NCBI GenBank assembly: GCA_038373865.1
Contig: JAXGGA010000497.1
Location: forward strand, 124,001-188,000
Source of the DNA: Uloborus plumipes
Lineage: Eukaryota; Arthropoda; Arachnida; Araneae; Uloboridae
Length of the DNA stretch: 64,000 bases
Reading direction: 5' to 3'
Shown here: piece after piece, positions 23,405 to 35,492 of the stretch
Numbering within the stretch: position 1 is the first letter of the stretch
How the letters are laid out: every line of letters starts with the position of its first letter
The notes under the pieces: generated by a model
Database searches by the model: none
Seen by the model: only the letters and a program-made list of their open reading frames with translations
What the model was told of the DNA's origin: nothing
Made by a program: the position numbers and the translations under genes

Positions 23405-24097
23405 CAGGGATGAAAATCGTCCGTGGATCCGCGCTTTTCCACTGTATATTTCTTTCTTTCCACGATCCAAAAATTAATGTTGCATTAACTTTAGAAAAAA
23501 AAAACCCACTCAGTTTCAAAATAAAGCTTAAAATAAGTTGTTTTAAAGAAGAAGAGGTAGAAATTACTTCCAACTTCCAAAATAATGGAAATGTTTTTGG
23601 GATGCAGCAGGATTGAAACCTCAAGGATGACATGCAATTACCAGCGAACTATGTACTCTATTTTGGCATACTGCCAAAAACATAAGTTGTTGTTGGAGGT
23701 AGAAATTAAGAAAATTCAGCTAAAATATTAGAGATCTTAGCCAAAAAATTGTAAACATTTTTTTAATCTTTAAAATTCATCAAAATTCCTAAGGACCAAA
23801 CAATATTAGTTAGTGAAGTCATTCTTGAGATACACAAATCTAATTCATCTAAAATTGCAACCCCCGCCCCTTTTTTTTGTTTCTACATTGTTATGAATGA
23901 CTTACAAAAGAAATATGGAATGAGCAATTAAGAGGTTTAAAAAAAAGAAATTAAAATGCCTTCAATCTACTGATTTTACTTTCGATTTTACGGCGCAAAT
24001 TAAAAGAAGATTTCGCATATAATTTTTTAAAAATCTATCAAAATTTTAAGCCGTGCAATTTTTCCTCCTTTTTGACTTTGAGCTGTTTTCATCCCTG
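23405..24097. mobile_element. CAGGGATGAAAA element, copy 2 (6-bp TSD)
   Basis: 693 bp, collinear with 18237-18918. The TSD is TGAGTG (23399-23404 and 24098-24103). It ends 109 bp before exon B. Confidence 0.88.
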
Positions 24098-24206
24098 TGA
24101 GTGCATAATAGGCACGAAGCTGCAGTCCATGGATGGAAATAACCGAGTTGGCGGTGTATTGCATGTTTGCTTTTGTTCAAAACCGATTTTATTTCTTTCC
24201 TTCCAG

Positions 24207-24659
24207 GTAGAGAAGCCGGACCGTCCCTTGACGCCGAGCGCCAAGTTCATCTTCTATGGACTGCCGCCCCAGAGCGAGGGCGGCCTCTTCTCCCACGTCA
24301 AGGCGTCCCGGGTGGTACAGCGGCCGCCGCCCTCCAAGGAGGACGGGATCAAGCTCCCGTCCCGTGTGCCTCCCAGGCGGGGCAGGTGTCGGCCCCCCAA
24401 GGGCGGGGAGGCCCGGATGTGCGCCATCGGCAAGCAGATCGCCGCCAAGAAGTTGAAGTGCGCCAAGCGGGGGCGGCCCCAGAAGGGCGAGTACCTCCTT
24501 TCAAAGGAGGCGGAGGCCAAAGTGGCCATCCGGAGCACGAGGGGCGGCCGGCAGGGCCCCTACGGGCGGGTCCACAAGCTCCCGCCGTCCCACATGCAGG
24601 CGCTCAACAACATCGTGAGCAACATGTACCGGGCACAGAAATCTCTGACGCTGCAGAAG
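24207..24659 (+). CDS. Host gene, internal exon B
   Basis: GC-rich exon between acceptor ttccttccag and donor aag/gtagtg, phase 0 at both ends, 151 codons. The protein is strongly basic: VEKPDRPLTPSAKFIFYGLP at the start, then a Pro/Arg/Lys region (CAKRGRPQKGEYLLSKEAEA) whose KRGRPQK resembles an AT-hook core, and HMQALNNIVSNMYRAQKSL at the end, possibly helical. I do not recognise the family. Other-frame ORFs across it are shadows. Confidence 0.85.
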
Positions 24660-25583
24660 GTAGTGTAAAATATTCTTTCATGACTTTAAGAAAAAATATA
24701 TATATATATACAGTAAAAGCTCGACTATACGGAACGCTCGGGGGAAACGCCGAATTCCGGATACGCGAATTTTCCGGATAGATGAGCGCGAGTTAATTCC
24801 GGTTCATTTTCGCCCCTTTAGCTAATGTAAAGATGTTTTAAAATAGGGTTTTGTCTGGAATTTTGAAATTTAGCAACAGATTGTTAAGTGCTTTATAAAA
24901 AAAAAGAAGACACAAAAGTTCACGGCGTGACTTAAAATTTGGAACATGATAAATATTGCATAAATTAGAGTATGAATGCGTCAAAAAATTTTGGTTATGG
25001 GTTCTGTAGCACAAATAAAAAATAAATTTGGATTGAATTTGCTCAATAATTTAAATTTTGTTATTGTAGTAGGGATCCCAAATAAGACTATAGTACTCCA
25101 GTTTGGAGCGGTACAAGGCAAAAATAAAGTGTTTTAATCGCTTGCTCATTATAAAAATCTTTAGTCATTCGTTTAAGAAAACCAAGAACCCTATAAGCAT
25201 TAGAAACGATGTTGTTAATGTGTAGTGTCTTAGTACTAAAAGTGACCCCCAGATCCTTAATAAAGTCAAGACGCGACAAACACTGTTTATCAATTTTATA
25301 AGAATGAATGAATGGCTCAGCAGCGTGGGAAATAAGCGGTATCGCATTGCAGTTTGCGATTCAAAACGAGTGAAAGACGATGCAATATCCTAAATTGCAT
25401 CGAAAATTTTGCGATGCAAGAAAAAAAAAACTTTTTTTTAAAATAACTTTTGGCAAAACTAAACGTTTCTAACTTTAAAATTTGTGCATCGAATCCGTAT
25501 CTCTGGCCCCCTCTTTGATTGACGTTATCTCTTCACATAGGGCGTGACCAACTCGTCAAAGTAGCTCACGATATCAGCTTTAA

Positions 25584-26702
25584 GCGCGATTCAGATTGCG
25601 AGCGAAACGCGCGGGCGAAGCGAACTTTTCGCCGCGAAACCGGTTTCAGGAATGCGTTCCCATGACAACAATGCGAATATTCGCCTGTCGCGAGCGATCT
25701 AGCATGCTAGATATCTTCGCGTGCGAAAGGGGAGCGAAATTGGGCAACAAGAACGAGAGCCAGTCAGAGGGAAGGCGCCATCATTGCTCTGTTTTGAGCG
25801 CGTGCACATCCGATTTCATTGGCTCTCGCGAGATGCGCACGCTTTATCCTTAGTGGGTGAATACCATCCCGTGACTTTCTCCCGCATGATGGCCTCGCAT
25901 TCACAGAATCCAAAGCCAGCTTGTAAAAGTTGAAGCTCCCTTCTCGTTGGACTTTTGCATTGAGAAACAAAAGTATGGCGATGCAGAAATAACTAATTCG
26001 TCAAGTTAAAAAAACAATGTTAATTTATTTAAACTTCAAAAACATGGATCGGCTACAGTAACTATTGCAACTTAAATTCACAAATACATCAAATTAAAGA
26101 TTGCTGCGTTATGTGACTCGCGCCTAATATTATCTGAGCTCGGCATCATTCTATTCTAATGCTAGCTTAACAGCCAAAGCACAGATGCCACGAGCGAGAC
26201 GAGTCATCCTACGCGAGCCGACAACCAAAAAACCAAACGTGAAATCAAAACAAGCAAGTTAAGCAAGTGAAATAAGCGAGTGACAAGCTAACACCCTACG
26301 CCGCCTTAAATAGGACACGCTCTTTACATATCCGTCTACAGCGCATGCACTGTAAGGCGGAGCGCGCGATCATCAGTTTCGTGATCGTTCTAGAACATTC
26401 CAAGGTGTTCAATACGCGGAAAAAACTACGTCACGGCCAATGACGTCACAGCAGCGTTCTCGCCGGAGACTTAGAACGAATCCAAATTGGCGGATCGCTT
26501 TCGATCAGCTGTGCGTTTAAAACTTAGCGGTAAAAACACCAACACGTAAGTTTTATCATTTGTATTTAGACGAGGGGATGAGAATACTTTTATGATTAGG
26601 CATTTTATGACTATCACCGCATCTAGTATGAATTATCAAAATTTTTCACCTGCGAGCGAAAAACGCTTCGTTCGTTCGCGTCGCTCACAATCTGAATCGG
26701 CC
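25584..26702. mobile_element. TTAA-type DNA element, tandem copy 1
   Basis: Left end GCGCGATTCAGATTGCGAGC after TTTAA. The right end is CTGAATCGGCC before TTCAA. GC-richer than the surroundings, with GCGAGCGAAAAACG motifs and TTCATTGGCTCTCGCGAGATG. Split by the solo LTR 25887-26616. TTAA-like targets occur in piggyBac and Kolobok; the superfamily is not resolved. Confidence 0.7.
25887..26616 (-). mobile_element. Solo LTR 1
   Basis: 730 bp with TG (TGATGGCC) at the left and CA (GACTATCA) at the right, and a perfect 5-bp TSD CCGCA (25882-25886, 26617-26621). An AATAAA-type signal on the minus strand suggests minus orientation. No internal retrotransposon genes nearby, so it is a recombined solo LTR. 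Confidence 0.8.
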
Positions 26703-26707
26703 TTCAA

Positions 26708-27778
26708 GCGCGATTCAGATTGCGAGCGATGCGAACTTTTCACCGCGAAACCGGTTTCGGAATTCGTTCCCATGACAACGCGACGAATAATCGCCTGCCG
26801 TCAGCGTTCTAACATGCTAGTGTTAGCCCTTTAATTGTTTGATTGACGCAAAATCCTAAATGCTAATGAGGCAGACATAAACAGAACGAAAAGATGAAAC
26901 TTTGAGTAAAAACTAACAAGCCTTTATTTAGGCGTTTAAGAACATATGTACAACTTTTAAATAGAAAACATCAAAGTACCTCGGAACATTTGGCAAGTAT
27001 AGACTAGGGCTCTATTATCAAAAAACATTCTAAAACTGATTATCACTGAAAACTAAATCTGGGAGAAAAAGTAAATAGTATCGCTAAAAACAAGCTGACC
27101 AGTGGCATGACTAAAAGCAACTCACGGCTAGACTTAATCCATCTCCCGATTACGCACCATCGATGGAATGGAACTGACACACAACTGTGTGGATCATTCC
27201 AACTAAATACTAACTATGCCAGGGCGTGGGAGCGTCCTATTGGACGAAAAGCAATATTCTAGAAGGAATCCCGATGACGTGGGCAACGCCTCCCAGACTG
27301 ACTAATGGGAGCGTAGGCTGACGTAAACGAAAGTCGTCTAACAAACTGTTGACTTTAAATGAGTCAAATGATCAAGTGATGCAACCTGGACTTTGTAAAC
27401 AGTGGCAAAGATGGCCGTAAGTAAAATTTAGAAATAGAACTATTTAATATTAAGAATAAACCAAAATCAAGGGTTTAAACTAAACGAGAATACTTCTTAC
27501 TTTTGTTGAATGCCAACAGCTAGATATCGTCGCATGCGAAAGGCGAATAAAATTTGGCAACGAGAGCGACAGCCAATCAGAGGGAAGGCGCCATCATTGC
27601 TCTATTTTCACCGCGTGGACATCCTATTTCATTGGCTCTCGCGAGATGCGCGCGCTTTAGCCTTAGTGGGTGAATACCATCACGTGACTTTCGCCCGCTG
27701 AGTGAAAATGATCGGAATTTTTCACCTGCGAGCGAAAAACGCTTCGTTCGTTCGCGTCGCTCGCAATCTGAGTCGGCC
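26708..27778. mobile_element. TTAA-type DNA element, tandem copy 2
   Basis: Same orientation and sequence family as copy 1, separated from it only by TTCAA. The right end is CTGAGTCGGCC before TTTAA. An 11-bp start of a third unit (GGCCGATTCAG) follows at 27784-27794. Split by the solo LTR 26821-27518. Confidence 0.7.
26821..27518 (-). mobile_element. Solo LTR 2
   Basis: 698 bp from TGTTAGCCC to TGCCAACA, perfect 5-bp TSD GCTAG (26816-26820 and 27519-27523). AATAAA on the minus strand suggests minus orientation. It shares the layout and a short AGTATTCTC motif with solo LTR 1, but is not the same sequence. Confidence 0.85.
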
Positions 27779-30238
27779 TTTAAGGCCGATTCAGCTAATT
27801 AATAAAAAATTAGCTGTCAAGAGAGAAAACTCGATAAATTTAACTTATTTTTTTGATTAATAAATAAGGCATTATTTAAAACTTAAAAGATAGAAATTAG
27901 TTCCTAAACCTTATTTGTTTTCGTGTTGATGTTATTTAGCGAGTTTCGCAAAACTGCTCGTCAATTTTACAGAACTGCTCCTCAATAACAGAATTTGAAG
28001 AGCAGTACTGCTCCTCAAAATGAAATACTTATTTTCCACGCTGTGGCTCAGATCAACGACTATAACTCATAACATTGCATTTATTAATATTCAAAAAAAG
28101 CTTATTCTGAATGCACCACTGGTGCAAATTATCCAAATCAATTTGTAAAAGAGTAATCTGCGGTAGTACGAATGCCTATGAAAAGTTTCAAATCATCGGC
28201 AAAAGAAGGTAATCACAATATTGATAAGTATTACATATATCGTTAATTGATAAAACAAAAAGCAAAGGTCCTAAATTAGAGCCTTGCGGCACGCCAGAAG
28301 TATTAGTAAAATCATCAGAAATAGCACCAATAATATAAACACATAACATACGACAACTTAAATATGAAAAAAACCAGTCAGTAAGATTAATGTGAAAGCC
28401 AATGTAGTTCAATTTCCGCAAAAGAATACCGAAGTCAACCACATCAAACGCTTTTTCAAAATCAGTATAAACAACATCAAGTTGACCACCACTTTAAATG
28501 AAGAAATTATTTTATTAGTTAAACAAAACAAATTGGTACTCGTAGAGCGTTTGGGGGAAAAAACATGCTGAGAAAGTGAAATTAAATTTTTAACTTGATA
28601 AAAGAGCTTTTTATGCATAATTGTTTCAAAAACTTTAGAAAAAGGGCTCAAAATAGCAATAAGGCGATAATTTCTGCAATCATTTTTATTCGCTAAGCAC
28701 ATTGGGATCGTCGCTTCTTAAAGCCAAATTGCGAACTTTTTTCCTATGCTTTATCAACCTCTTGGTTTCAGTAGAGTACCAGAAATTAAGTTTCCTGTTG
28801 TTAATTTTCATGGCAATAGTTTTATTAAAAACATTGAATAAAATATTATAAAACCCAGAGACTGCCAAATTAACATCATTAAAAGTACTTAAAAAGTTCC
28901 AGTCAATTTCAGAAAACATACAAAACATTTGTAAAAAATCAGCTCTATTAAAGTCATAACTAGTATTTTAGCACATTTTCTATAACGTTCAAGTATAAAT
29001 TTAACATCAATTACAAGAGCAGAATGATGCAGATCTTCTGAGACAAGAGAAATATCACAACGATCAACAGAAATATCACAATACTGAATATTAGATAAAA
29101 TTAAGTCTAAGTATTTGTTATTATAACTGAGAACATTATAAATTGTTTAAGGTCATACAGATTTAAAAAATTAAATAAACTTCCAGAAGAATCCACGATA
29201 TGAACATTGTCAACATCACCGATATTAGGCAGGTTAAAATCACCACATATAAAAATATTATCGGAAGAAATAAAACGATCAAAACAGTCAAAAAACTTGA
29301 GATATTTATCACTGTTGAAACCAGGTTGACAATAAATAACACACAACAACAATTTACGGGAGAACCTTAGATTAACTGAAATCCACAAAGACTCAAGGTC
29401 TAAGTATGGCATATCAATACGAACAGCAGAAAAACAGTTCTTGACAACAATAACTACACAACCTCCACACTTACAGTCATTGGCAACAAAATCACGATCC
29501 CTCCTAAAAACAGTATATCTATTGTCAAATAAATCAGAGTCAATATCATTGCAAAGCCAAGTCTCAGTGAGGCAAATTATATCAAAATTATCTGATGAAA
29601 TCGAACTATAGAAATCAGGAATTTTTGTTCTCAGGCCGCGGACGTTTTGGTAGTAAATATGAAGTCATTTCTCAGTATCGTTATTAGGGGTCAGAAACCA
29701 ACAACTAGCAATCTCGTCCTGTATCACACGATCGCTTCGTAAACGACCAAAGAATTCGGTAACAAGGGATCCTTCAGGCCACACTGTTGGATTCATTAAG
29801 CTAGAAAAATCGTTTTCACATACCTCAATGTGAAAAGAAGAGTAAGTGTCATACCTGGTTGCTAATGTTTTGCATTGCACGTAATCAACTTTCAGACGTG
29901 TTAAAAAAATCGAGCACTAGCTTAGCTGTCGAATCCGGACTTAGATGTATGGAAAAGACCCTCAAAATGATGATTCTTTGATTAAAGACAAACTTATTTA
30001 TGGAACTTCAAATGCTCCATTTTTCACCATGGCGCACAATGTACAATTTACACATGAAGAGGCCATTTTTTTTGTACCCAGTTTAAAGAATAAAAATGGG
30101 TTTTTCTTTAATTATCTTTTTAAAATAATATTTTTGAAATGAATGGTTGATTTATATCTGTGATGATTTGAAAGAAAACTATTTATTTTTTTTAAACGTA
30201 AAGGAAAAAAAAATGACTGGCATAATCTATGAATCTGT

Positions 30239-30458
30239 CTTTAGCCCATCAGGGCCCTGGCCTCCCAGTATCGTCCGTGTAGGGTTGTGGAGTTGAGTGC
30301 AGGGCAGTCTAGGAGACGAGCAGAGTTCATCTCCCTCTCCGTACGGCAGAGCATGCAAGTCTGTGCATTTGTGTCTTTCTCTGTTTTTTCATTTTGCTAT
30401 GTGTTTGTATTTCTATTTTGTGTTTCTCCTTTTGTAGCCTGCCATTGGAAAAAAAAAA
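30239..30458 (+). mobile_element. Poly(A) retroposon of unknown source, 15-bp TSD
   Basis: About 220 bp of GC-richer sequence starting ctttagcccatcagggccc and ending in a run of at least ten A. It is flanked by the perfect 15-bp repeat AATCTATGAATCTGT (30224-30238 and 30459-30473). This is the signature of LINE-machinery retroposition of an RNA. It may be a SINE, a truncated LINE or a processed transcript; I do not recognise it and see no tRNA-like promoter boxes with confidence. Confidence 0.8.
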
Positions 30459-30699
30459 AATCTATGAATCTGTAATATCAGATTTTAAAAAGTCAGAAAT
30501 TTTATCAGTTAAAATTTCAGTCAATTAATTATTTTTAAATTATAGTTATCTTTATTTATAAAGTTTAAAATTGTCTCCTTTTTTTAATTATTATTATTAA
30601 TAACCTTCCTAGCTCACTAATTTTACCGAGACTTACTACTTAATTTTAAACTTAATGATTTCATTTCTACAGATAACAATTGGAATTACTATACTGCCT

Positions 30700-30895
30700 A
30701 TCGGATTTCTATTGATGTCAATTAAAGCTTCTATTGATATCCATTGAAATGCTTTCCTACCGACCAAATTTCTATTGATGTCTATAGGGCTTCTATTGAT
30801 ATCCATTGGGATGCTTTCCTACTGATCAAATTTCTATTGATGTCTATAGGGCTTCTTTGGATATCCATTGAGGATATGATCAATATTCTACAGGT
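30700..30895 (+). repeat. About 62-bp tandem minisatellite
   Basis: Three units built on tttctattgatgtctatagg, gcttctattgatatccattg and atgctttcctac. Shorter degenerate pieces (atcaatag motifs) continue to about 31000. Confidence 0.75.
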
Positions 30896-31949
30896 ATCAA
30901 TAGCTTCTATCGATACCAATAGAGACATCTATAGAATTCAATTCATATCAATAGAACTCTACTGATATCAATAGATTTTGCTATTGATCTCTACGTGTCA
31001 TTTTTAGCAGGGAATACCAAATAGGAAGTATCAAAGCTAGTAGATTTCGAATTGGCGCATATTTATGATTAAATAAGTTGAAATATTGGAAATTGCAACT
31101 GAGTCAAAATGTGTAATTGAAGCAACAGCTCTTGCAAGGGGTGTTAAAATTTTCAAATTTCTCACCTCTTTATTTACATGATACGATTTGCTGTTCAAAT
31201 TAATTTCGTTAGCAAAGCAGTGCAAAAATCTACTATGAACTTAACTACTACTAATATGCTCAGTTAATAGAGAAAATGCTTAATTTTTTACCAAAGTTCA
31301 GAGAAACTGACTTTGAAATTCTCAATGGCGAATCTAGAAGTTTCTCAAGGGAAGCGCAAATTTTTTTAATCTTTTTTTTATTTTTTTACGTACCCTTTGC
31401 TACATACCGTGGTTTACATATGTTAAATACAAAAATTTCAGTATTTAATTTCGAAACTCTTCCGGAGTGTAATCTGAATCCTCCCTTTCCCTGATATCAT
31501 TGAAGTCATCTAAATTTACTTTTTTTTTTTTTTTTTGAACTTCAATACCGAAAAATTGTGGCGAGAGAATTTTTGGGGTTATGTCCCCCAACTTCTATCC
31601 TCCTGACATCATCAGAGATTGTCTAAAAATTGCGTTTTTTTTTTTTTTTGTAATTTTAATTTCAAAACATCTTCCGGGAAGAGTTTCGAACAACACATCT
31701 GTCCCAAATGTCATCAAAGACTGGATGCAATTGCTCCCCTTCCCTTTCCTTTTTGCCTTTTAATTCCAAAACATTTCCAGAGAGAGGAGCCTTCACCCCA
31801 ACGAAACCAACGAAAACATAATCAAAGATCGCCTAAAATTCCATTTTTTAAGATTCAGTATCGAAAAATTTCAGATGTAGTAACCTTCACTTCAAGGGAA
31901 GGATTGCTCTCACTTTGGTTCAATCCTAAAGTTCTAAAATTTCAGCAAA

Positions 31950-32873
31950 AGATTTAGCTCTCAAATTGGAAATGAATACTAATGAAATTTCTTTTCCTCC
32001 TGTGCCATCTCTTCGTAGAAAGAGTGTTAAACAAACAGTTTTCTTCGAGTCAAATGGTGAACTAATAGGCGATCCGGAAGGAAATTATTTCATACATTTT
32101 TTTAACACTCTTCTTGATAGAGCTATTATGTCCACTGAGGAGCGTTTTCAACAAATAAAAAAATTCAACAAGAAATTTGGACTTCTTTGCAAATATTCTA
32201 GCATTTAAAAGCTTTGGAAAAGCATGACTTCATAACCAATTGCAGTAACTTGCTATTGGAGATAGACAATGTGAATGGAACTGATTTATACACAGAGTTA
32301 AAGTTCTTACAAAATTAATTTCAGAAACTTTAATTTCAATACCAGATACACTTAAATATTTGTTTGGGAAGTTTCCAAAATGCTTTACTAAATGTTATCA
32401 TTGCTTTACGAATTTTACTAACTTCCAGTTTCAGTTGTAGAGGCAGAACCTTCATTTTAAGAGCTTAAATTAATTAAAGAGTATTTTAGATCAATTGCGA
32501 CTAATGCCCGTCTTAGGGCTCTAGCACTAACATCGATTGAAAATGATTTATGTATTTCTTTAGATTTATCAAAATTTTTTTCAGAATTTTTTTTTGTCTG
32601 TTTTTTTTTTTTTTTTTTGTCTTTTTTTTTTTCAAAAACAATGTTTGTTTCTGGTAATTTTTGTGATGCCTAAGTCTTTATTTTTTTACTAAATTCACAT
32701 AATATAGCAATTTATAATAAACTGTTAAAACAATTAGCGATTTTTATGTGCTGGGATTGTTGCGGTTTGAGATGTGTGTTTCAGGAGGGAATAAATAAAT
32801 AACAAAAATGATTATTTATCGACTGTTGAAACAAATTTCGCATAGGGCCGCTAAGATTCTAAGCACGCCCCTG
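31950..32873 (+). pseudogene. hAT transposase C-terminal relic (ZMYM1-like)
   Basis: Plus-strand frames with stops and shifts show SLRRKSVKQTVFF, LLDRAIMSTEERFQQIKKFN and FGLLCKYSSI, then ALEKHDF. Further on comes VVEAEPSF-ELKLIKEYFRS followed by ALTSIENDLCISLDLS. These match the hAT dimerisation region (ERSFSKLKLIK-YLRS, LALISIE). The hAT-type end, the complement of CAGGGGCGTGCTTAG, lies at 32873. It belongs to the same broad class as the 8705-10525 element but is in the opposite orientation. Confidence 0.75.
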
Positions 32874-33808
32874 ATAACGCGACGGAAGTAAAGTCCGACT
32901 ACGCATAACGATTACGCATAACGCATCCAAAACCTGATATTTCGCCTGTTTAATTTCAACTCTTAACTAAGCCCTAAAAAATAAATATGGTAATAAAATT
33001 TTTCATCGTTGGCAAATAATAACGACGCAGCAAATAATGATGCAACGGCAGTAAAGTCTGACTACACAAAATGTATGGAAATGGAGAGCAAATTCGCGAG
33101 TTTCCCCTATATTCCATCACGAGGAAATTAGGATTAGTTTTTGAACAATCAATACAATTCGGCTATACACGAAATGAATAGCAATATTTTTTATAGGTAT
33201 TAAATTTGAAAAAACCTCAGCAAAAATCGCTGACCAGAGATAACCGGAATCAGGTGGTGTGGCCTATGGGCGTGGCAGATGTCAAGCCTATTGGCGACAA
33301 TCAATCAAGGGGATGCATTGAAAGTGCTGTCTACGTTTCAGAGGGTAGGCTCAAGTTACGGATGACGAGACAAGAACACGTGCAGTCTTTAAAAGGGCGG
33401 AAGTCATTGCGCTCAACTTTAGTGATTTACAATCGGGGGGGGGGGGGAGAAACTTTTTTGTTGATTTTGAAAATCGAGAACTTCCGACGAAATTTCCGGC
33501 TACTTGAGCGTTCCGGATACTTGAATGCCGGATAGATGAACTTTTACTGTATATATTATTAATAATAGCTGAAAATATAGCATTATGGCCTAGCTGACAT
33601 GTGATTGGTCAAGAGAGCAGAGCTCATTTGCATACAGTCGATCCTTCGGGTGTCAGCTGTGTCCTTAACTGGTGCTGTGCTGATCATACAGTTTTTGACA
33701 TTCTCATTTAGTCTGTCTGGTTTTCTTTGAGTGTGTACTTGCAAGATGCAAGACTTTAGTTCCTGAAAATAATGATAAGTCTCACTTTTTATATATTGCT
33801 TTCTTCAG

Positions 33809-35431
33809 GTAGTCACCTCCACATCGACGGAGAGTGTACAACTGGTCGGTGCCGATGCGGTGTCCGAAACGGGCATTTCCCCCGCAAACATGACGACGAC
33901 ACCCGTAGTGGAAGGGTCGACCGGTGCCGTCATGCCACCCGTAAGAGTGACGACGGCATCTTCCAAGGAGGAATCTAAGAGTACGGGCATTCTGGCCGTA
34001 GAAGTCGCGACGGCAACTCCCTTCGAGCAGTCGACTGTCGTTGATGTTCATCCCGTAGCGGAGAAAGACATCGAGGCATCGAACAGTGCTGGCGCTACAC
34101 AGAAGACGGTATCTCCATCGAAGACTGTCCATATTTCTCCGACATTAGTAACACTAGCATCTCCAGTGGATCAGTCTACCTCCACAGACGTCGCTTCCTC
34201 TAAAGTGGCCGTGATGACTTCTCCCGTTGGGGTATCCGCGAGTGACACAATTTCTCCGGTAAAGGCATCTGGGGTGGAGGAACCCTGGAGTTTCAGTATT
34301 CACTCCATGGAAGCTACCAAAGCATCTCCCGTAAAAGAATCATCACCCATGGAGCAAGAATCGGCAGCAAAGCTTACGACCAAAGTTGTCCCCACTCCTT
34401 GTATTGCAGACATTTCCAAACCTATAGAAAGTGCCGATAAAATACCGACACCACAGAAATCTGAGGTGACACCGGATAAGAGATCCGAGCCTGCCGAACT
34501 AGCAAACGAGGTATCGAAATCAGAGAGGGGGGTCCATTCCATGAGCAAAAACGATGATGTATCGAAGCAAATTACTATCGCAGAACCGTCTACAACAAAT
34601 ACCGTTCCGGAAGGATCGCTGCCCGTAGAGGACCTTGCTTCGGTGGTGGTGACACCCACTCCCGGAAAGAAGCGGGGCAGAGGGAGGCCCAAAAAAGAAC
34701 CGAAAGAAGACAAAGACTCGGAGAAGGCACCCAAACCAACCATCCAGGAAAAAGAGTCGGCTCCTCTACCAATCACTCTGGATCTGCCTTCTCCCGGAAT
34801 CCGCAAGAGCCAGCGGGCTCGCAAGTGCAAGTTCTCTGCAGATCACAGTGACTACGTGTCTGCAATTACTCCCCAGAAGACACCCAAGACCAGGATCGAG
34901 AGTCCCAGAGTCGACACCGCGATCGGTAAGAGTCCCGGAATCCTCACTCCCATCAGTACGAGCTCCGTAGTCGCCACTCCGGTCGGCGAGAGTTCCGGGG
35001 ATGTGGTGAAGCGGAAGAGGGGGAGGCCAAGGAAGAACAGCGCAGCCCCGCCCACTCCCGCGGTGCTGGATCCTCCCCCGTCCGGCGCCCAAGCGCCGGA
35101 GGTGTCTCCTCGAGAGAAGCCCACCCCCCGGCGTGGCCGCAAGTCCCGCAAGGCTGTCGTCCCTCGAACGGTCTGCCCCCCGGACCTGGAAGAGACCCAG
35201 AAGAAGGAGGCGGAAGAGCTGCTGTCGGAGGTTTCGGCCATCTCTAACTCGGGGAGGAGGGAGCCGACTCAACCTCCCCCTCCTGCAGAGGAGACGGGGG
35301 AGTGCCGAGACGCGGAACTGCCCCTGCCCCTGAAGAAGCGGAAGCACCAGAAGGCGCCGGAGAGACGCTGCCCCCACGCCGGGACCCCCGCCTGCTCCGA
35401 GACCACCAAGACGCCGCCCCCCAAGAAGAAG
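33809..35431 (+). CDS. Host gene, internal exon C with AT-hooks
   Basis: 541 codons, acceptor ttgctttcttcag, donor aag/gtgaga, phase 0 both sides. The N-terminal two thirds is a Ser/Thr/Pro/Val-rich low-complexity region with recurring ASPV/TSPV/TTPV motifs. Then come AT-hooks KRGRGRPKK (about 34670-34696) and KRKRGRPRK (about 35008-35034), a weaker RRGRKSRK (about 35129), and a basic stretch RKSQRARKCKF between them. The end is Pro/Lys rich (PPPKKK). AT-hooks bind the minor groove of AT-rich DNA, so a chromatin role in the nucleus is inferred. No catalytic domain seen. Confidence 0.9.
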
Positions 35432-35492
35432 GTGAGACAGTTTCTCTGTGAGATACCCCAATGTACTGTGTTCACTGGGAATACGGACGAAA

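Larger units (their letters stand above)
25321..28043. mobile_element. hAT MITE inside the LINE
   Basis: Ends CAGCGTGGGAAATAAG and the complement of CAGCGTGGAAAATAAG (15 of 16 identical), with a perfect 8-bp TSD TGGCTCAG (25313-25320 and 28044-28051). Its interior is almost wholly occupied by the two TTAA-type elements 25584-27778. No transposase. Confidence 0.92.
25030..29925 (-). mobile_element. LINE (Jockey/CR1-like), 5'-truncated, split by hAT MITE
   Basis: Minus-strand order: ORF1 tail (29910-29665, FHIEVCENDFSSLMNP and WPEGSLVTEFFGRLR), endonuclease remnants (about 29640-29107, including FICGDFNLPNIGD), a linker (28928-28686), and reverse transcriptase (28702-28055, with GVPQGSNLGPLLFVL). 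The C-terminal part resumes beyond the insertion at 25320-25088 (DLGVTFSTKTLHINNIVSNAYR). Several frame breaks are present. One lies directly before the catalytic FADD box near 28190, so the RT is dead. The 5' end stops within ORF1; the 3' boundary is approximate. Confidence 0.85.
24711..33549. mobile_element. pogo/Tigger-like element filling intron B-C
   Basis: The left end is CAGTAAAAGCTCGACTATAC. The right end is the complement of CAGTAAAAGTTCATCTATCC, flanked by TA. Both subterminal parts carry CCGGATA/CCGGAACGCTC motifs. It spans 8839 bp of a 9149-bp intron. The interior is filled by later insertions: LINE 25030-29925, retroposon 30239-30458 and hAT relic to 32873. Its own transposase was not found. 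The remaining original sequence (about 32874-33549) includes a run of 13 G. Confidence 0.75.
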
